Both the position numbers and the translations under genes were made by a program. A stretch of DNA of 26,496 nucleotides, taken from IMG/VR virus record IMGVR_UViG_3300032053_000441, positions 1-26,496 of that record; one strand, written 5' to 3'. Positions 8,233 through 16,480 of this stretch are shown one piece after another (the stretch's first letter is position 1; each line of letters begins with the position of its first letter). The DNA is from a virus. A model generated the notes under the pieces. The model saw nothing but the letters and a program-made list of their open reading frames with translations. It was not told the origin of the DNA and did no database searches.

Positions 8233-8864
8233 CACCCAAAACCGCAAAGTGCATAATAGCAACTGAGTTGAAAGAACTTCGGCCAAATCACAACCTTTAC
8301 CCGCCTGGCGGGTTTGTGTCACATCTTCCTGGGGGCCCTTTTTTGGGGCACTCCTGGCAGCATGTGATAGACAAGGTCGCACGATACCGGAAGTCCAACC
8401 GGTTGGAGTTGGGGGATCCGGAGCAGGAAGTCAACACTGAGTTCTGTTCTCGCAGCCCGCACTACTGCAATGCTGCGGCTTTGGCGGCGCTTCCTGAGTC
8501 CGCCAAGAGCGCGCGACACCAGGAGAAATCATTCAGCAATCGGGTATTGGCCTGGCTGGCTTCGATGTATTCCAAGACTTTCATGCGGACGGTTCCGTTG
8601 GCCGACAAAGCCGAGGCGACGCGACGGGCGGAAATTTGCGTGTCTTGTCCGCAACAGAAGGCCCGGGAGGTGGATTGCATCACTTGCGGGGGCAACTATA
8701 AACTCGTAGCAGATGGGATCAAGAAACGGGTTCCTGGAGTTCACGCGGAATTGTTGTGCTGCCGGGTCCTCGGGGAGGACACATCTATTTCGGTCGGGTT
8801 GGGTCAGCGTCCGGTTGAAAATCGGGCACTTCCGGATTTTTGTTGGCGCCGGGCGATCGAATGA
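8229..8864 (+). CDS. Cysteine-rich zinc-ribbon-like phage protein (211 aa)
   Basis: It starts at a TTG that overlaps the terminase stop (TTGA); TTG 8268 is an alternative. The N-terminal ~80 residues contain 'YPPGGF', a 'W..VIDKVARYRKSNRL' helix and two cysteines (73 and 80). I recall this pattern as a conserved domain in phage proteins encoded between terminase and portal. The C-terminal part has paired 'ICVSC' and 'DCITC' motifs (C137, C140, C150, C153), a typical zinc-ribbon spacing, plus C177/C178 and C205. No enzymatic motif is visible. The next gene carries a related CxxC module. Role unknown; head assembly or a packaging accessory would fit the location. Confidence 0.75.
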   Translation: MTPKTAKCIIATELKELRPNHNLYPPGGFVSHLPGGPFLGHSWQHVIDKVARYRKSNRLELGDPEQEVNTEFCSRSPHYCNAAALAALPESAKSARHQEKSFSNRVLAWLASMYSKTFMRTVPLADKAEATRRAEICVSCPQQKAREVDCITCGGNYKLVADGIKKRVPGVHAELLCCRVLGEDTSISVGLGQRPVENRALPDFCWRRAIE

Positions 8865-9109
8865 TTCTTCCAAATCCATTCAAATTTGTCGCAGCGATGG
8901 CCCGGGTGGCCAGGTTGTTTATTTTGGGGGAGGACATATTTGCGCCCGTTTGGATGGCGAAATACCGTGCTCGGGTTTGCCGCAGTTGTGCGTTCTACGA
9001 AGCTGGGCAATGCTCCAAGTGCACTTGTTTTGTTGGGTTGAAGTCGATTCTTCGTTCAGAATCCTGTCCGATAGGGCACTGGGGACGACTTGACACGAGG
9101 CTGTTCTAA
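8861..9109 (+). CDS. Small zinc-ribbon-like protein (82 aa)
   Basis: It starts at an ATG overlapping the preceding stop (ATGA at 8861-8864); a longer frame from 8840 is less likely. The N-terminal 35 residues form a basic, hydrophobic helix ('FVAAMARVARLFILG'). They are followed by 'CRSC' (C40, C43), 'CSKCTC' (C51, C54, C56) and 'SCPIGHW' (C69). The CxxC...CxxCxC...CP.G.W pattern is a common zinc-binding signature among small phage proteins. It resembles the C-terminal half of the upstream gene, suggesting duplication. Function is unknown. Confidence 0.75.
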   Translation: MILPNPFKFVAAMARVARLFILGEDIFAPVWMAKYRARVCRSCAFYEAGQCSKCTCFVGLKSILRSESCPIGHWGRLDTRLF

Positions 9110-9128
9110 CCGCTTACTTACTACCACG

Positions 9129-11273
9129 ATGCCCGCTGACAAAGTCACTGTTGCCAATACTGGTGCGACCCCGGGGGAACTACTCAATTCTCCTGATTAT
9201 GATCCCACCAAGAAGCTCCCCAAACAGCCGCCGGTGCGCGCCATTAAGGATGCGAAGCAGGCCGCCCAGGTGGTCACTACGGTCATCAACGCGTCCCGGG
9301 AACGGAACACAAAGAATGCCCGGGTTCAGGCAAAATATAATGCAGAGCGGCCGTTCAAGCAGACTCGGCTGGATACAGACGGTCTTGGGTGGAAAACGAA
9401 CATCACCACCAATCCGCTTTCGATGATCGTGGACAAGATCGCCCCTCGGTTTGAGCGGGCGTTGTCCTCGGCCAAGTATTTGACCAGTTCTTCGTTGCCG
9501 GCTACGGTTCCCGGCGCCTCGAAAAAGAACGAGGAGTTCCAAAAGGAGATCACGCAACTTTGTCGGCAGAAGGCGGGTTGGTCGGAGTTGGTCGGTGATG
9601 TCGCTCAGGAGAATGCTTTGTTCGGGTTTACGTCGTTGGGGAATCTCGAAGAGTGGTCTTGGTATCCGACGCATTTTCGTCAGGATCGGTTTTTCGTTCC
9701 CCCGTTGTCCAAGCAGGATGCCGACGAATCTCAACTCATTGTCTGGACTGAATTGTTCATGCCGAATCAGCTTGTCGAGATTCTGTCGGATAGAGAGGCG
9801 GCTGTGGATGCCGGTTGGAAATACGAGAATGCGGTTCGGGCTGTCAATTTTGCTTTGCCGATAAATCAGCGTTCGATGAATAGCGACACTTCCCGGATAT
9901 GGGAGGATCTCACTCGTGAATCGAATCTGGCTGCGGCTTACGCAGACAGCGCGCGGATGGTGGAACTTTACTCGATTTTGGTAAAAGAGACCAGTGGGAA
10001 GATCACGCATTGGCGGTTGAGCCGAACACCGGCGACAGCCGAATGGGCGTTGGTATTTCAACGCAACGATCGGTTTGAAAAGTTCAGTGACATCGCTACG
10101 TTTTTCTCTTTCCAAAAAGCCAACGGAACGATGCATGGATCCAAGGGTGTTGGCCGGTTGGTCTATGATACGGCTGCGGTGATTGACAAGGCCCGGTGCG
10201 AGGTAATCGACCGATTGCAGCTTTCCGGTAAGATTTTACTCACGAGTGATGAGAAGCAGATCAAACGATTCCGGATGTCGATGTTTGGCAACGCTATTTT
10301 GATCGGCTCAGCCTACCAGGTCCAACAGCAGACTATCACCCCGCACACCGAAGAGTTTTTTGCGCTTGATCAGTTCCTCACGAGTTTGATCGACCAACAG
10401 GTGGGGAATGTGAGTCCTCGAATGTTCACCGGAGACCGGGTCACCAAGGCCCAGGTGGATTTGTTCGCTTCTCGTGAGGAGGAGTCGAAGGACACTCCGA
10501 TCATGCGATTTTTGATGCACTGGTCCAAGGCGATTTCAACCATTCAGCGCCGGGCGTGCTCGAAGGATTGCGATGAAGCTGATGCCCAGGCGATGCGTAA
10601 GCGTCTGTTGGCCATTATGTCTGAAGAGGAGCTTGAGCAGTTGGCCAATACGCCATCTGCCATGGTCGTCCAAGATTTGACCGGGCTTGATCGCCAGCAG
10701 ATTATTCTCATAGCTCAGGAGAATCAGGGGAATCCGTTGGTGAATCAGGTCGAATTGAAGCGCCGTCAATTGACCGCTCAAATGGGGGCCGACTTCGCCG
10801 AGGCCGTTCTCAATCCGGTGAACGATCCCACTCAACTTGCTGAGCAGACCCGGATGCAAGAGATCGAGAATATTTTGTTGCAGATCGGTAAACCCGTCCC
10901 GGTGAGCCCCCGGGATAATCACTTGATCCATATCGAATCCGTGATGAAGGTGATCGACGAAATGGTGCCGACTCTTGTGGACGACACCTCGAAGGTGCCG
11001 GTGGTTGAAATTGCGATTGACCATGTCGTGGCGCACGCGCAAATGACACTTGCCACCGGAGAGAAGATTCCGGAAGTTCAGGCTGCTTTGTCCAAAGTTC
11101 AGACCCTCAAAACCCGTATCGCTGCTCTGATGGCGCACGAGAAAGCAATCCAGGAAGGCCTGGGAGCGAACCTCGACGCCGACCAGGCGCTCGCGGCGGG
11201 TGCCGGTGCCGCAGACCCCCTGCTGGCTCCGGATGCGTCGGCGGTGCCTGCGCCCGTCGGTGCGGGGATCTGA
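9129..11273 (+). CDS. Portal protein (head-tail connector)
   Basis: This 714-aa protein is assigned as the dodecameric portal at the capsid vertex through which the terminase pumps DNA. Support comes from its size, its place after the terminase and before the scaffold and capsid genes, and portal-like sequence. There is an early segment 'NPLSMIVDKIAPRFERAL', a beta-rich middle with 'HWRLSRTP', a helical stretch with 'SPRMFTGDRVTKAQV', and a long helical C-terminal region (about 450-680) ending in an Ala/Pro-rich tail. The length fits podovirus-type portals with a long C-terminal barrel. The ATG at 9129 is chosen over the in-frame TTG at 9090, which would overlap the previous gene by 20 bases. 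Neither has a strong Shine-Dalgarno site. Confidence 0.85.
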   Translation: MPADKVTVANTGATPGELLNSPDYDPTKKLPKQPPVRAIKDAKQAAQVVTTVINASRERNTKNARVQAKYNAERPFKQTRLDTDGLGWKTNITTNPLSMIVDKIAPRFERALSSAKYLTSSSLPATVPGASKKNEEFQKEITQLCRQKAGWSELVGDVAQENALFGFTSLGNLEEWSWYPTHFRQDRFFVPPLSKQDADESQLIVWTELFMPNQLVEILSDREAAVDAGWKYENAVRAVNFALPINQRSMNSDTSRIWEDLTRESNLAAAYADSARMVELYSILVKETSGKITHWRLSRTPATAEWALVFQRNDRFEKFSDIATFFSFQKANGTMHGSKGVGRLVYDTAAVIDKARCEVIDRLQLSGKILLTSDEKQIKRFRMSMFGNAILIGSAYQVQQQTITPHTEEFFALDQFLTSLIDQQVGNVSPRMFTGDRVTKAQVDLFASREEESKDTPIMRFLMHWSKAISTIQRRACSKDCDEADAQAMRKRLLAIMSEEELEQLANTPSAMVVQDLTGLDRQQIILIAQENQGNPLVNQVELKRRQLTAQMGADFAEAVLNPVNDPTQLAEQTRMQEIENILLQIGKPVPVSPRDNHLIHIESVMKVIDEMVPTLVDDTSKVPVVEIAIDHVVAHAQMTLATGEKIPEVQAALSKVQTLKTRIAALMAHEKAIQEGLGANLDADQALAAGAGAADPLLAPDASAVPAPVGAGI

Positions 11274-11276
11274 AGA

Positions 11277-11693
11277 ATGGCTACACGAGACTCGGCTTTT
11301 CAAGCTCCGGAATGGGATTCAATGGACAGCGCGAACCTTCGCGGGTTCCTGGCTTCTCAAACTGGCCGGCGGTTCACTTTTCGGTTGATCAATTCTCGTC
11401 CGGGGTTTGAGTTGCCCCACAATATTAGGGGGGATTTGATCCAGGCCCGGGCCTTGGAAGCCGCGGTCATTGAGGGCTATGAGACTGCGGTGGCTTCTGT
11501 TTTTAGTTTCATCGAGACTGAGGTTCTTGGAGACGCGATTGCGGCGGTCTATCCGTCGATCGACAACGAAGGACTATGGGACAAACGGTTGACCGCGGAA
11601 GAACTTCCGGAGCCCATTGTCCAATCTGAAACGGTTGCCGCCAGTCTTGAACCGCTTCCCGAGTTCTCAATTCGACCCGCTACACCCGCCTGA
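11277..11693 (+). CDS. Unknown small protein between portal and scaffold (138 aa)
   Basis: This is a soluble 138-aa protein beginning three bases after the portal stop. It has a compact helical core ('LIQARALEAAVIEGYETAVASVFSF', about residues 55-80) and an acidic, proline-rich tail that is probably disordered. No known motif is recognised. Small genes at this position in short-tailed phages often encode minor head or ejection-related proteins, but that is positional inference only. Confidence 0.7.
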   Translation: MATRDSAFQAPEWDSMDSANLRGFLASQTGRRFTFRLINSRPGFELPHNIRGDLIQARALEAAVIEGYETAVASVFSFIETEVLGDAIAAVYPSIDNEGLWDKRLTAEELPEPIVQSETVAASLEPLPEFSIRPATPA

Positions 11694-11696
11694 TCT

Positions 11697-13163
11697 ATGC
11701 CTGAAAAAACTACTCCCGTCAGAGACGAGCCGGTTATCACAGAGGTTCCTGTTGAGCATACAGGAACGGTAATTGTTGAGGACGCCGGCCAGAAACGATT
11801 GACTTTTCAACGGGCCGATGTTGCGCTCGACGAACTCATGGCGGCGAGGCAGAAGAAGGAGGATGACGATGAGGGGGCAGCGGCTAAGAAGGCTGCGGAT
11901 GAAAAAGAGGCTGCTGAAAAGGGGGTTGCCGGTAAAGCGGCCGACAAGCCGGTCGTGGATGCTGGAGCTGCGACTGCGGGCGATCTAGCAACGCAAGGCG
12001 ACGCGCAGGGTGCCACGGGTGCCCAAGCAACGCCGGGCGAAGGGCAGGTTGACGCAGTCGTAGCTCCAGCAGTCACAGATGATCTTGTTGCAGATCCCGA
12101 GTTCCTCAAAAAAGTTGAGGAAATAAAACTTCCGCCGCATTCGCGTCCGGCTTCCGCCGAGGCGTTTGCTACGGTCAAAGAAATGGGTCGGCAGGAGGTT
12201 GAGCGGATTTCCAAGCGCGCGCGGGCACTGGCGGAAGAGGTTGCTGCGTCTAAAGCGTCGGCTGCGGAAGCTGCGGCGAAAGCGGCGCAGGTTCCTCCGG
12301 AGATTTTGAAGGAGGTTGAGGAACTGCGAAATTTCCGGGCTGCGCTCGATGTGGATAATACGCCGCAGGTGAAGGCCGTGACGGAAAAAATCACCGCGAA
12401 TGAAGAGCGGGTATTTAGCTTGCTTCGGGAAAATGGGATGTCCGATGACGGCCTCAAGCAGATCAAGGAAGAACTCGGTGGCGTTGCAAAGGTTGATTGG
12501 TCTTCGGTGTTGGCGAAACTCGACGCAACCGCGGCTGACGATTTGAAATCGTTGGTTTCGGAGGCGCGGATACTTGGTCGGGATCAGGTTGAGGCAGCCA
12601 AGAAAGCTCGGGCAAACGCTTCGGAGTTTGTGAAGGCTCAGGAACAAGCAGAGATCAAGCGGCAGCAATTGGTTTCTCAATCCCGGGCGACGGCTGCGGA
12701 CGTTCTTCTCGCCAAGATTGACCATGCGCGAGAGGTCGATGTGGCGAAAGTTTCCGAGGTTGACCGGCCAACCGCTATTATTCGCAATGCAGCGGCAAAA
12801 AAGATCCGCGAACGTGTGGCTGCGGCGTTGTCCGATACGTCTCCGGATATGCACGCCACCCTGGCCGTAGGGTCTGCGCTGGCGTTTGTTTATGCGGAGC
12901 AAAATGATGGGCTCACCAAACGGCTGGCCACGATTGAGACGGCGCACAAAGCCGCGCTGGTTGCGATGCAGAAGGAACGAGATACTGCGGTGGCGCAGCT
13001 CGATCGGATTCGGAAAGCTTCGCGGGGAAGCCGGGTTGACGATCCTAATCGGTCGGTGCGTAAACCGGTTGATGCCGGTGGAGAATACAAGTTCGGGGTG
13101 CGGTCTTCGCAAGCTCTCGATCAGCTTGCTGAACAGGTAACTGCGGAACGCAATTCAGCATGA
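11697..13163 (+). CDS. Probable capsid scaffolding protein, coiled-coil
   Basis: This 488-aa protein is very rich in Ala, Glu, Lys, Asp and Gln. Residues 55-130 are low-complexity and probably disordered ('KKEDDDEGAAAKKAADEKE'). Long heptad-like helices follow (about 160-210 and 300-350, then 400-445), and the basic C-terminus ('RGSRVDDPNRSVRKP') could bind the capsid shell. This composition and the place between portal and major capsid genes fit an internal scaffold that directs procapsid assembly and is then lost. No protease motif is evident. It starts three bases after the preceding stop and ends in an ATGA overlap with the glycosyltransferase gene. Confidence 0.75.
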   Translation: MPEKTTPVRDEPVITEVPVEHTGTVIVEDAGQKRLTFQRADVALDELMAARQKKEDDDEGAAAKKAADEKEAAEKGVAGKAADKPVVDAGAATAGDLATQGDAQGATGAQATPGEGQVDAVVAPAVTDDLVADPEFLKKVEEIKLPPHSRPASAEAFATVKEMGRQEVERISKRARALAEEVAASKASAAEAAAKAAQVPPEILKEVEELRNFRAALDVDNTPQVKAVTEKITANEERVFSLLRENGMSDDGLKQIKEELGGVAKVDWSSVLAKLDATAADDLKSLVSEARILGRDQVEAAKKARANASEFVKAQEQAEIKRQQLVSQSRATAADVLLAKIDHAREVDVAKVSEVDRPTAIIRNAAAKKIRERVAAALSDTSPDMHATLAVGSALAFVYAEQNDGLTKRLATIETAHKAALVAMQKERDTAVAQLDRIRKASRGSRVDDPNRSVRKPVDAGGEYKFGVRSSQALDQLAEQVTAERNSA

Positions 13164-14143
13164 CCTTGGCAGAATTAGTCGTTCGTAAGGTGGTTGAAAT
13201 GGGAGACGAAGCCGCCTCCCAGTTCTTCAGGCATTGTCTTGTTGCGGTTAAACAGTGGAGGATGGGATCTCGTGCGGTTCCTGCGTCTGCGCTGGAGAGA
13301 ATGTATGCAGCGTTGAACAGCAATCCGGTTCCTGAAATTCTTGAAGGGAACTGGGAAGGACGCAAGGTTGCGATGCTCCTGCCTTGGTATAAACAGGTGA
13401 ACCCGGTGACGGCGTTTTGCCTCATGGGGCTGTTCAATCCCGCGACGATGCGGGTTTTTATGTCCTGCCAGGATGCGTTCATTGCTCATACTAGAAACAC
13501 ACTTTCCAGAATGTTTCTCAATTCACCGTGCGAGTGGGCGGTGATGTTTGACAATGACATGGTTTATCCATTTGGGTCTTCGGTCTTTTTTAACGGTATC
13601 ACGCGATTTGAGTTTTCTGAAGAATTTGCTGGGGCCAGAACGATTCACCGGTTGATGTCTCATGGGAAATCTCTCGTCGGTGGACTTTATTTTGGGCGCA
13701 ATGAAGATGGAAAACCGATGTTTAGTGAAGGACTTTCTGATCCGGAAATAACTGCGCTGGTCCACAAGGGCCCCCAAAATAAGTTGATGGCGACTCGATG
13801 GGTGGCGACGGGGTGTCTGTTAATTCATCGAACGGTTTTTGAGGACATCAACAAAAAATATCCGGATCTCGGGGATCATTGGTTTACACCTTCAGAAGCG
13901 GACTTGCTTGAATCTGTGAAGACCGTTCGGTCCATGCTCGGGAAATTTCCTGATCAAGAGATTGACCGATTTTTGGCTTCTGCGGTGGAGCAAACGCAGC
14001 ACAATTCAAAACCTGGTTCGGGGGAGGATGTGACTTTTTGCATTCGCGCCGGGCTTGCCGGGCATCAACCGCACGTGGACCTTGGTTTGGTTTGCGGGCA
14101 TATTGGAGACGCTGTTTATGGGCCTTTCAACACCCGTTCGTAA
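13160..14143 (+). CDS. Glycosyltransferase-like (GT-A) protein with HTH-like N-terminus
   Basis: This 327-aa protein starts in an ATGA overlap with the scaffold gene. Residues 68-320 look like a GT-A nucleotide-sugar transferase: an opening strand 'VAMLLPWY' (70-77), a DXD-type metal motif 'MFDNDMV' (D131, D133), 'VATGCLLIHRTVF' (215-227), and 'GEDVTFCIRAGLAGH' (E289, D290) followed by H314, which resembles the acceptor/metal end of GT2-type enzymes. Residues 5-50 look like a Cro/XRE-type helix-turn-helix ('AASQFFRHCLVAVKQW' followed by 'ALERM'), although this is weaker. It would transfer a sugar to an unknown acceptor (protein, DNA or surface glycan). Position between scaffold and capsid genes is unusual. 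Confidence 0.75.
   Translation: MTLAELVVRKVVEMGDEAASQFFRHCLVAVKQWRMGSRAVPASALERMYAALNSNPVPEILEGNWEGRKVAMLLPWYKQVNPVTAFCLMGLFNPATMRVFMSCQDAFIAHTRNTLSRMFLNSPCEWAVMFDNDMVYPFGSSVFFNGITRFEFSEEFAGARTIHRLMSHGKSLVGGLYFGRNEDGKPMFSEGLSDPEITALVHKGPQNKLMATRWVATGCLLIHRTVFEDINKKYPDLGDHWFTPSEADLLESVKTVRSMLGKFPDQEIDRFLASAVEQTQHNSKPGSGEDVTFCIRAGLAGHQPHVDLGLVCGHIGDAVYGPFNTRS
14105..14110 (+). promoter_or_regulatory. Shine-Dalgarno site for the second glycosyltransferase
   Basis: GGAGAC lies seven bases before the ATG at 14118, inside the end of the preceding gene. It decides the start over the longer frame from 14055. Confidence 0.5.
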
Positions 14144-15002
14144 AAGTGTTAACGCGGGGTGCAAGTGCCTCGATCCTCGCGCGCTGAAGGTGGCCCGCCC
14201 GAAAGGTGTTCCTGAGTCCAAATTGATGATCGCGATGCAGTATTGGGACGGGGATAAAGGGCAGGCTGAAAAGTTTCTTCGGTTGATTACGGATATGCAG
14301 GAGGGTTATTCGACCGAAGCGGGGGTCATGATTTCGGCCAGGTTTGATTCGTCGATTGACGAAAAACTTGTGGAATACGTATCCCGAAAATTTCCGGTGG
14401 TGACGCTCGTTGGTCGGCGGAGAGGGACGGGTTGGCCATTTGGATGCAACGAGGTTTGGTTTGAGACGATGTTGTGGCTTTTCGGGCAAAGACGTTCGGG
14501 CAGACTCTTGGAATATAAGGCGGCACTCACGCTGGAGGCGGATGATGCCCCGCTGGCAAAGGATTGGATCAAGCGGCTTTCCGATGCGTTTGATGCCGCC
14601 CGACCGGCACACGTAATCGGGCATTTGCATTCATGGGATCGCATGAATGACCAGCGAAAAATTGCGTCGTTCCATTGCAATGGGAACGCATTGTTTGCGC
14701 TTTCGCCAGAATTGGAACGAGTTCTTGTCGCTCGGCAGGGAGTTCCTGCGAACTCTCCATGGGATTGTCACATGGCGCCTGCGTTCAAAAAGCTTGGCTG
14801 GTTTAGCACTCCGGCAGTTCGGTCGATCTATAACACAAAGGGTCTTAAATTGAAAACTTTTGCATGGATGCGGGATCGAGGCGGTGCGTTTGTGCATGGG
14901 GTGAAGGATGATTCTGCATTTGAGATCGCGCGGAGACTTTATGTTGGGACGCCGGTTGACAGCACACTATCGGCTGCGCATAATACAGAGGTCGAGAACT
15001 AA
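14118..15002 (+). CDS. Second glycosyltransferase-like (GT-A) protein
   Basis: From the ATG at 14118 the product is 294 aa and overlaps the first glycosyltransferase by 26 bases. It opens after a basic segment with the strand 'LMIAMQYWDGDKGQAEKF' (37-54). A second strand is 'FPVVTLVGRR' (92-101). An acidic metal-site candidate is 'LTLEADDAPL' (E140, D142, D143), and near the end 'WDCHMAPAFKKLGW' resembles the acceptor loop of GT2-type enzymes. I see no signal peptide. It is probably a GT-A enzyme working with its neighbour, for example adding successive sugars. The canonical DXD is only partly kept (EADD), so an inactive or divergent enzyme is possible. Confidence 0.65.
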   Translation: MGLSTPVRKSVNAGCKCLDPRALKVARPKGVPESKLMIAMQYWDGDKGQAEKFLRLITDMQEGYSTEAGVMISARFDSSIDEKLVEYVSRKFPVVTLVGRRRGTGWPFGCNEVWFETMLWLFGQRRSGRLLEYKAALTLEADDAPLAKDWIKRLSDAFDAARPAHVIGHLHSWDRMNDQRKIASFHCNGNALFALSPELERVLVARQGVPANSPWDCHMAPAFKKLGWFSTPAVRSIYNTKGLKLKTFAWMRDRGGAFVHGVKDDSAFEIARRLYVGTPVDSTLSAAHNTEVEN

Positions 15003-15127
15003 ATCCTCGCCGTTGTTGTTCTCCAACGGTAAAGGCCTATACGCCCGCTGGCCGGGGTGAGAGTCGGTAAACGCGCGCAAGCGCCCGGGCACGCCGGCAG
15101 CGTGTATGTCGGAGAACTCTCAATCCT
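15003..15127 (+). promoter_or_regulatory. Structured leader before the major capsid gene
   Basis: This 125-bp gap precedes the most highly expressed structural gene. CCGTTG (15010-15015) and CAACGG (15024-15029) form a 6-bp stem with an 8-base loop. GCGC-GCAA-GCGC (15075-15086) forms a short stem capped by a GNRA-type tetraloop. GGAGAA at 15113-15118 is a Shine-Dalgarno site nine bases before the ATG at 15128. A promoter is plausible, but I see no clear -35/-10 pair. Confidence 0.4.
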
Positions 15128-16375
15128 ATGGGTGCTATTTGCAATGAACCCGATGCCCTAAGCGACATCGCGGTCAAAGATACCAATCGTCTCGTCGGTC
15201 GAATCGCGGAATCGCTCGCGATGAACGCCGTGTTCATCAACGTCCTTGATGGTGGGACTTTCGCGTCCGGGCTATCGGACACCGTCCGTTCTGCGGTCAG
15301 TATGCCCGCGGCTCCCGGTGATTCGCTCGCGATCCCCACGTTCATGAACGATACCGCTGTTTGCGGCACCGATGGGATCCAGGATCTCACGGGCACCATT
15401 GAGTTCCAATACTCGCTTCAGACGAAGCGCGGTCGTGGCCCTCGTGTGTGCATGAAGAAAGGTTACGCTGCTTATCGGGACAGCTACCTACAGGCCGAAA
15501 ATTCGTTGGTGAAACTGATTGTTCAGTATATCAACGCGGACGTTCGGGCCCAGTTGTATCTGAACAGCGCCTCGAAATTCAATGCCGCGAAGGGCTATTG
15601 TTTTGAGGATTTGTTCACCGGTGGCAATCCTACGGACATCGGCGTGCAGTTTGCGCAGGTGCTTCCGACTGGTCCGGTGAGCTTCAAGGCTCTTCAAACT
15701 CTGAACCGGTATATGCGAGAGGCCCTCCTGGCTGAACCGTTCTCCGGTGAAGGCAAGGGGCAGCCGCATTGCAAAGTCATCGGCTCCGCCGAGATCATCG
15801 ACGCGTTCCGTGAGGAATCCGGAGTGAAGGAGAATATGCTGGCGTTGACCGCCGGTGGCTATCAGATCGGTGAGAACACGTTGACCGCCTATTCCTGGGA
15901 GACTTCCCCGGCGTATCGCGGCATCGCGTTCGGCACAGATCAGTCCCCGCTTCGCGCCACTGGTTTCGACCAGAACGGTGATCTGAACCTTGTGGATCCC
16001 CGCCTTGTGGTTGCCGACCCGGCTACCAACACGGCCTACAGCATCGTGAATCCTGCGTGGCTCACGGCGCCCTATGAACTCCTGTTCGTGCTCTACATGG
16101 ACAGCTTCCGCCGGCTGGTGCCGGAAAAGTATGTCGGCGAGGGTTCGTTCAAGTTCGCGCCGCAACTCGTTTCCGGTGAGTTGATCTGGCACTACCTCCT
16201 GGACAACGACTGCAATTTGTGGGGGGATTACGGGTTCCACAAATATCAGATCACCCGGGCCTATCAGCCTGTGCGGCCGATGCACGTAGTTCCTGTCCTC
16301 TACCGTCGGTGCAAGTCTGACCTGGGGCTCGAAGATTGCGTTTCGACCAGTTGCCCCGTCCTTGGTGAGCTGTAA
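15128..16375 (+). CDS. Major capsid protein (probable)
   Basis: This 415-aa protein is called major capsid by context. It follows scaffold-like genes, has its own leader and Shine-Dalgarno site, ends at a strong terminator-like hairpin, and uses C/G-ending codons more consistently than the surrounding genes, as expected for high expression. The sequence has an N-terminal helix segment, an extended strand region around 'FQYSLQTKRGRGPRVCMKKGY' (about 92-112), a long helix ('SLVKLIVQYINADVRAQLYL', about 125-145) and a beta-rich C-terminus. That layout is compatible with an HK97-type fold, but I cannot show the fold from sequence alone. Cys105, Cys390, Cys398 and Cys403 could matter for capsid stability. 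Confidence 0.7.
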   Translation: MGAICNEPDALSDIAVKDTNRLVGRIAESLAMNAVFINVLDGGTFASGLSDTVRSAVSMPAAPGDSLAIPTFMNDTAVCGTDGIQDLTGTIEFQYSLQTKRGRGPRVCMKKGYAAYRDSYLQAENSLVKLIVQYINADVRAQLYLNSASKFNAAKGYCFEDLFTGGNPTDIGVQFAQVLPTGPVSFKALQTLNRYMREALLAEPFSGEGKGQPHCKVIGSAEIIDAFREESGVKENMLALTAGGYQIGENTLTAYSWETSPAYRGIAFGTDQSPLRATGFDQNGDLNLVDPRLVVADPATNTAYSIVNPAWLTAPYELLFVLYMDSFRRLVPEKYVGEGSFKFAPQLVSGELIWHYLLDNDCNLWGDYGFHKYQITRAYQPVRPMHVVPVLYRRCKSDLGLEDCVSTSCPVLGEL

Positions 16376-16427
16376 GCCGGAATCCGGCTAGTCAAAGGGG
16401 GCACGTCCTAGTCGGGCGTGCCCCTTT
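16375..16427 (+). terminator. Tandem hairpins forming a terminator after the capsid gene
   Basis: Two hairpins follow the capsid stop. The first is AGCCGG (16375-16380) with CCGGCT (16384-16389) and a 3-base loop. The second is a longer stem with GGGGCACG (16398-16405) pairing CGTGCCCC (16417-16424). One G-U and two A-T pairs extend it outward to the T-run at 16425-16427. It is followed by CTC. The second is a likely intrinsic terminator; the first could be a processing or stabilising element for the capsid mRNA. Confidence 0.65.
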
Positions 16428-16480
16428 CTCATGTGCGGCTCGTATAACATCTAAATATCCTGCGGAGAATAACCGAGGGA
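16428..16480 (+). promoter_or_regulatory. AT-richer stretch before the 527-aa gene, possible promoter
   Basis: After the terminator, TATAAC (16443-16448) resembles a -10 box. No matching -35 is visible at 16-18 bases. GGAG (16464-16467) and GAGG (16475-16478) lie before the ATG at 16481. A promoter restarting transcription is plausible because the terminator would otherwise block the downstream genes. Confidence 0.25.
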
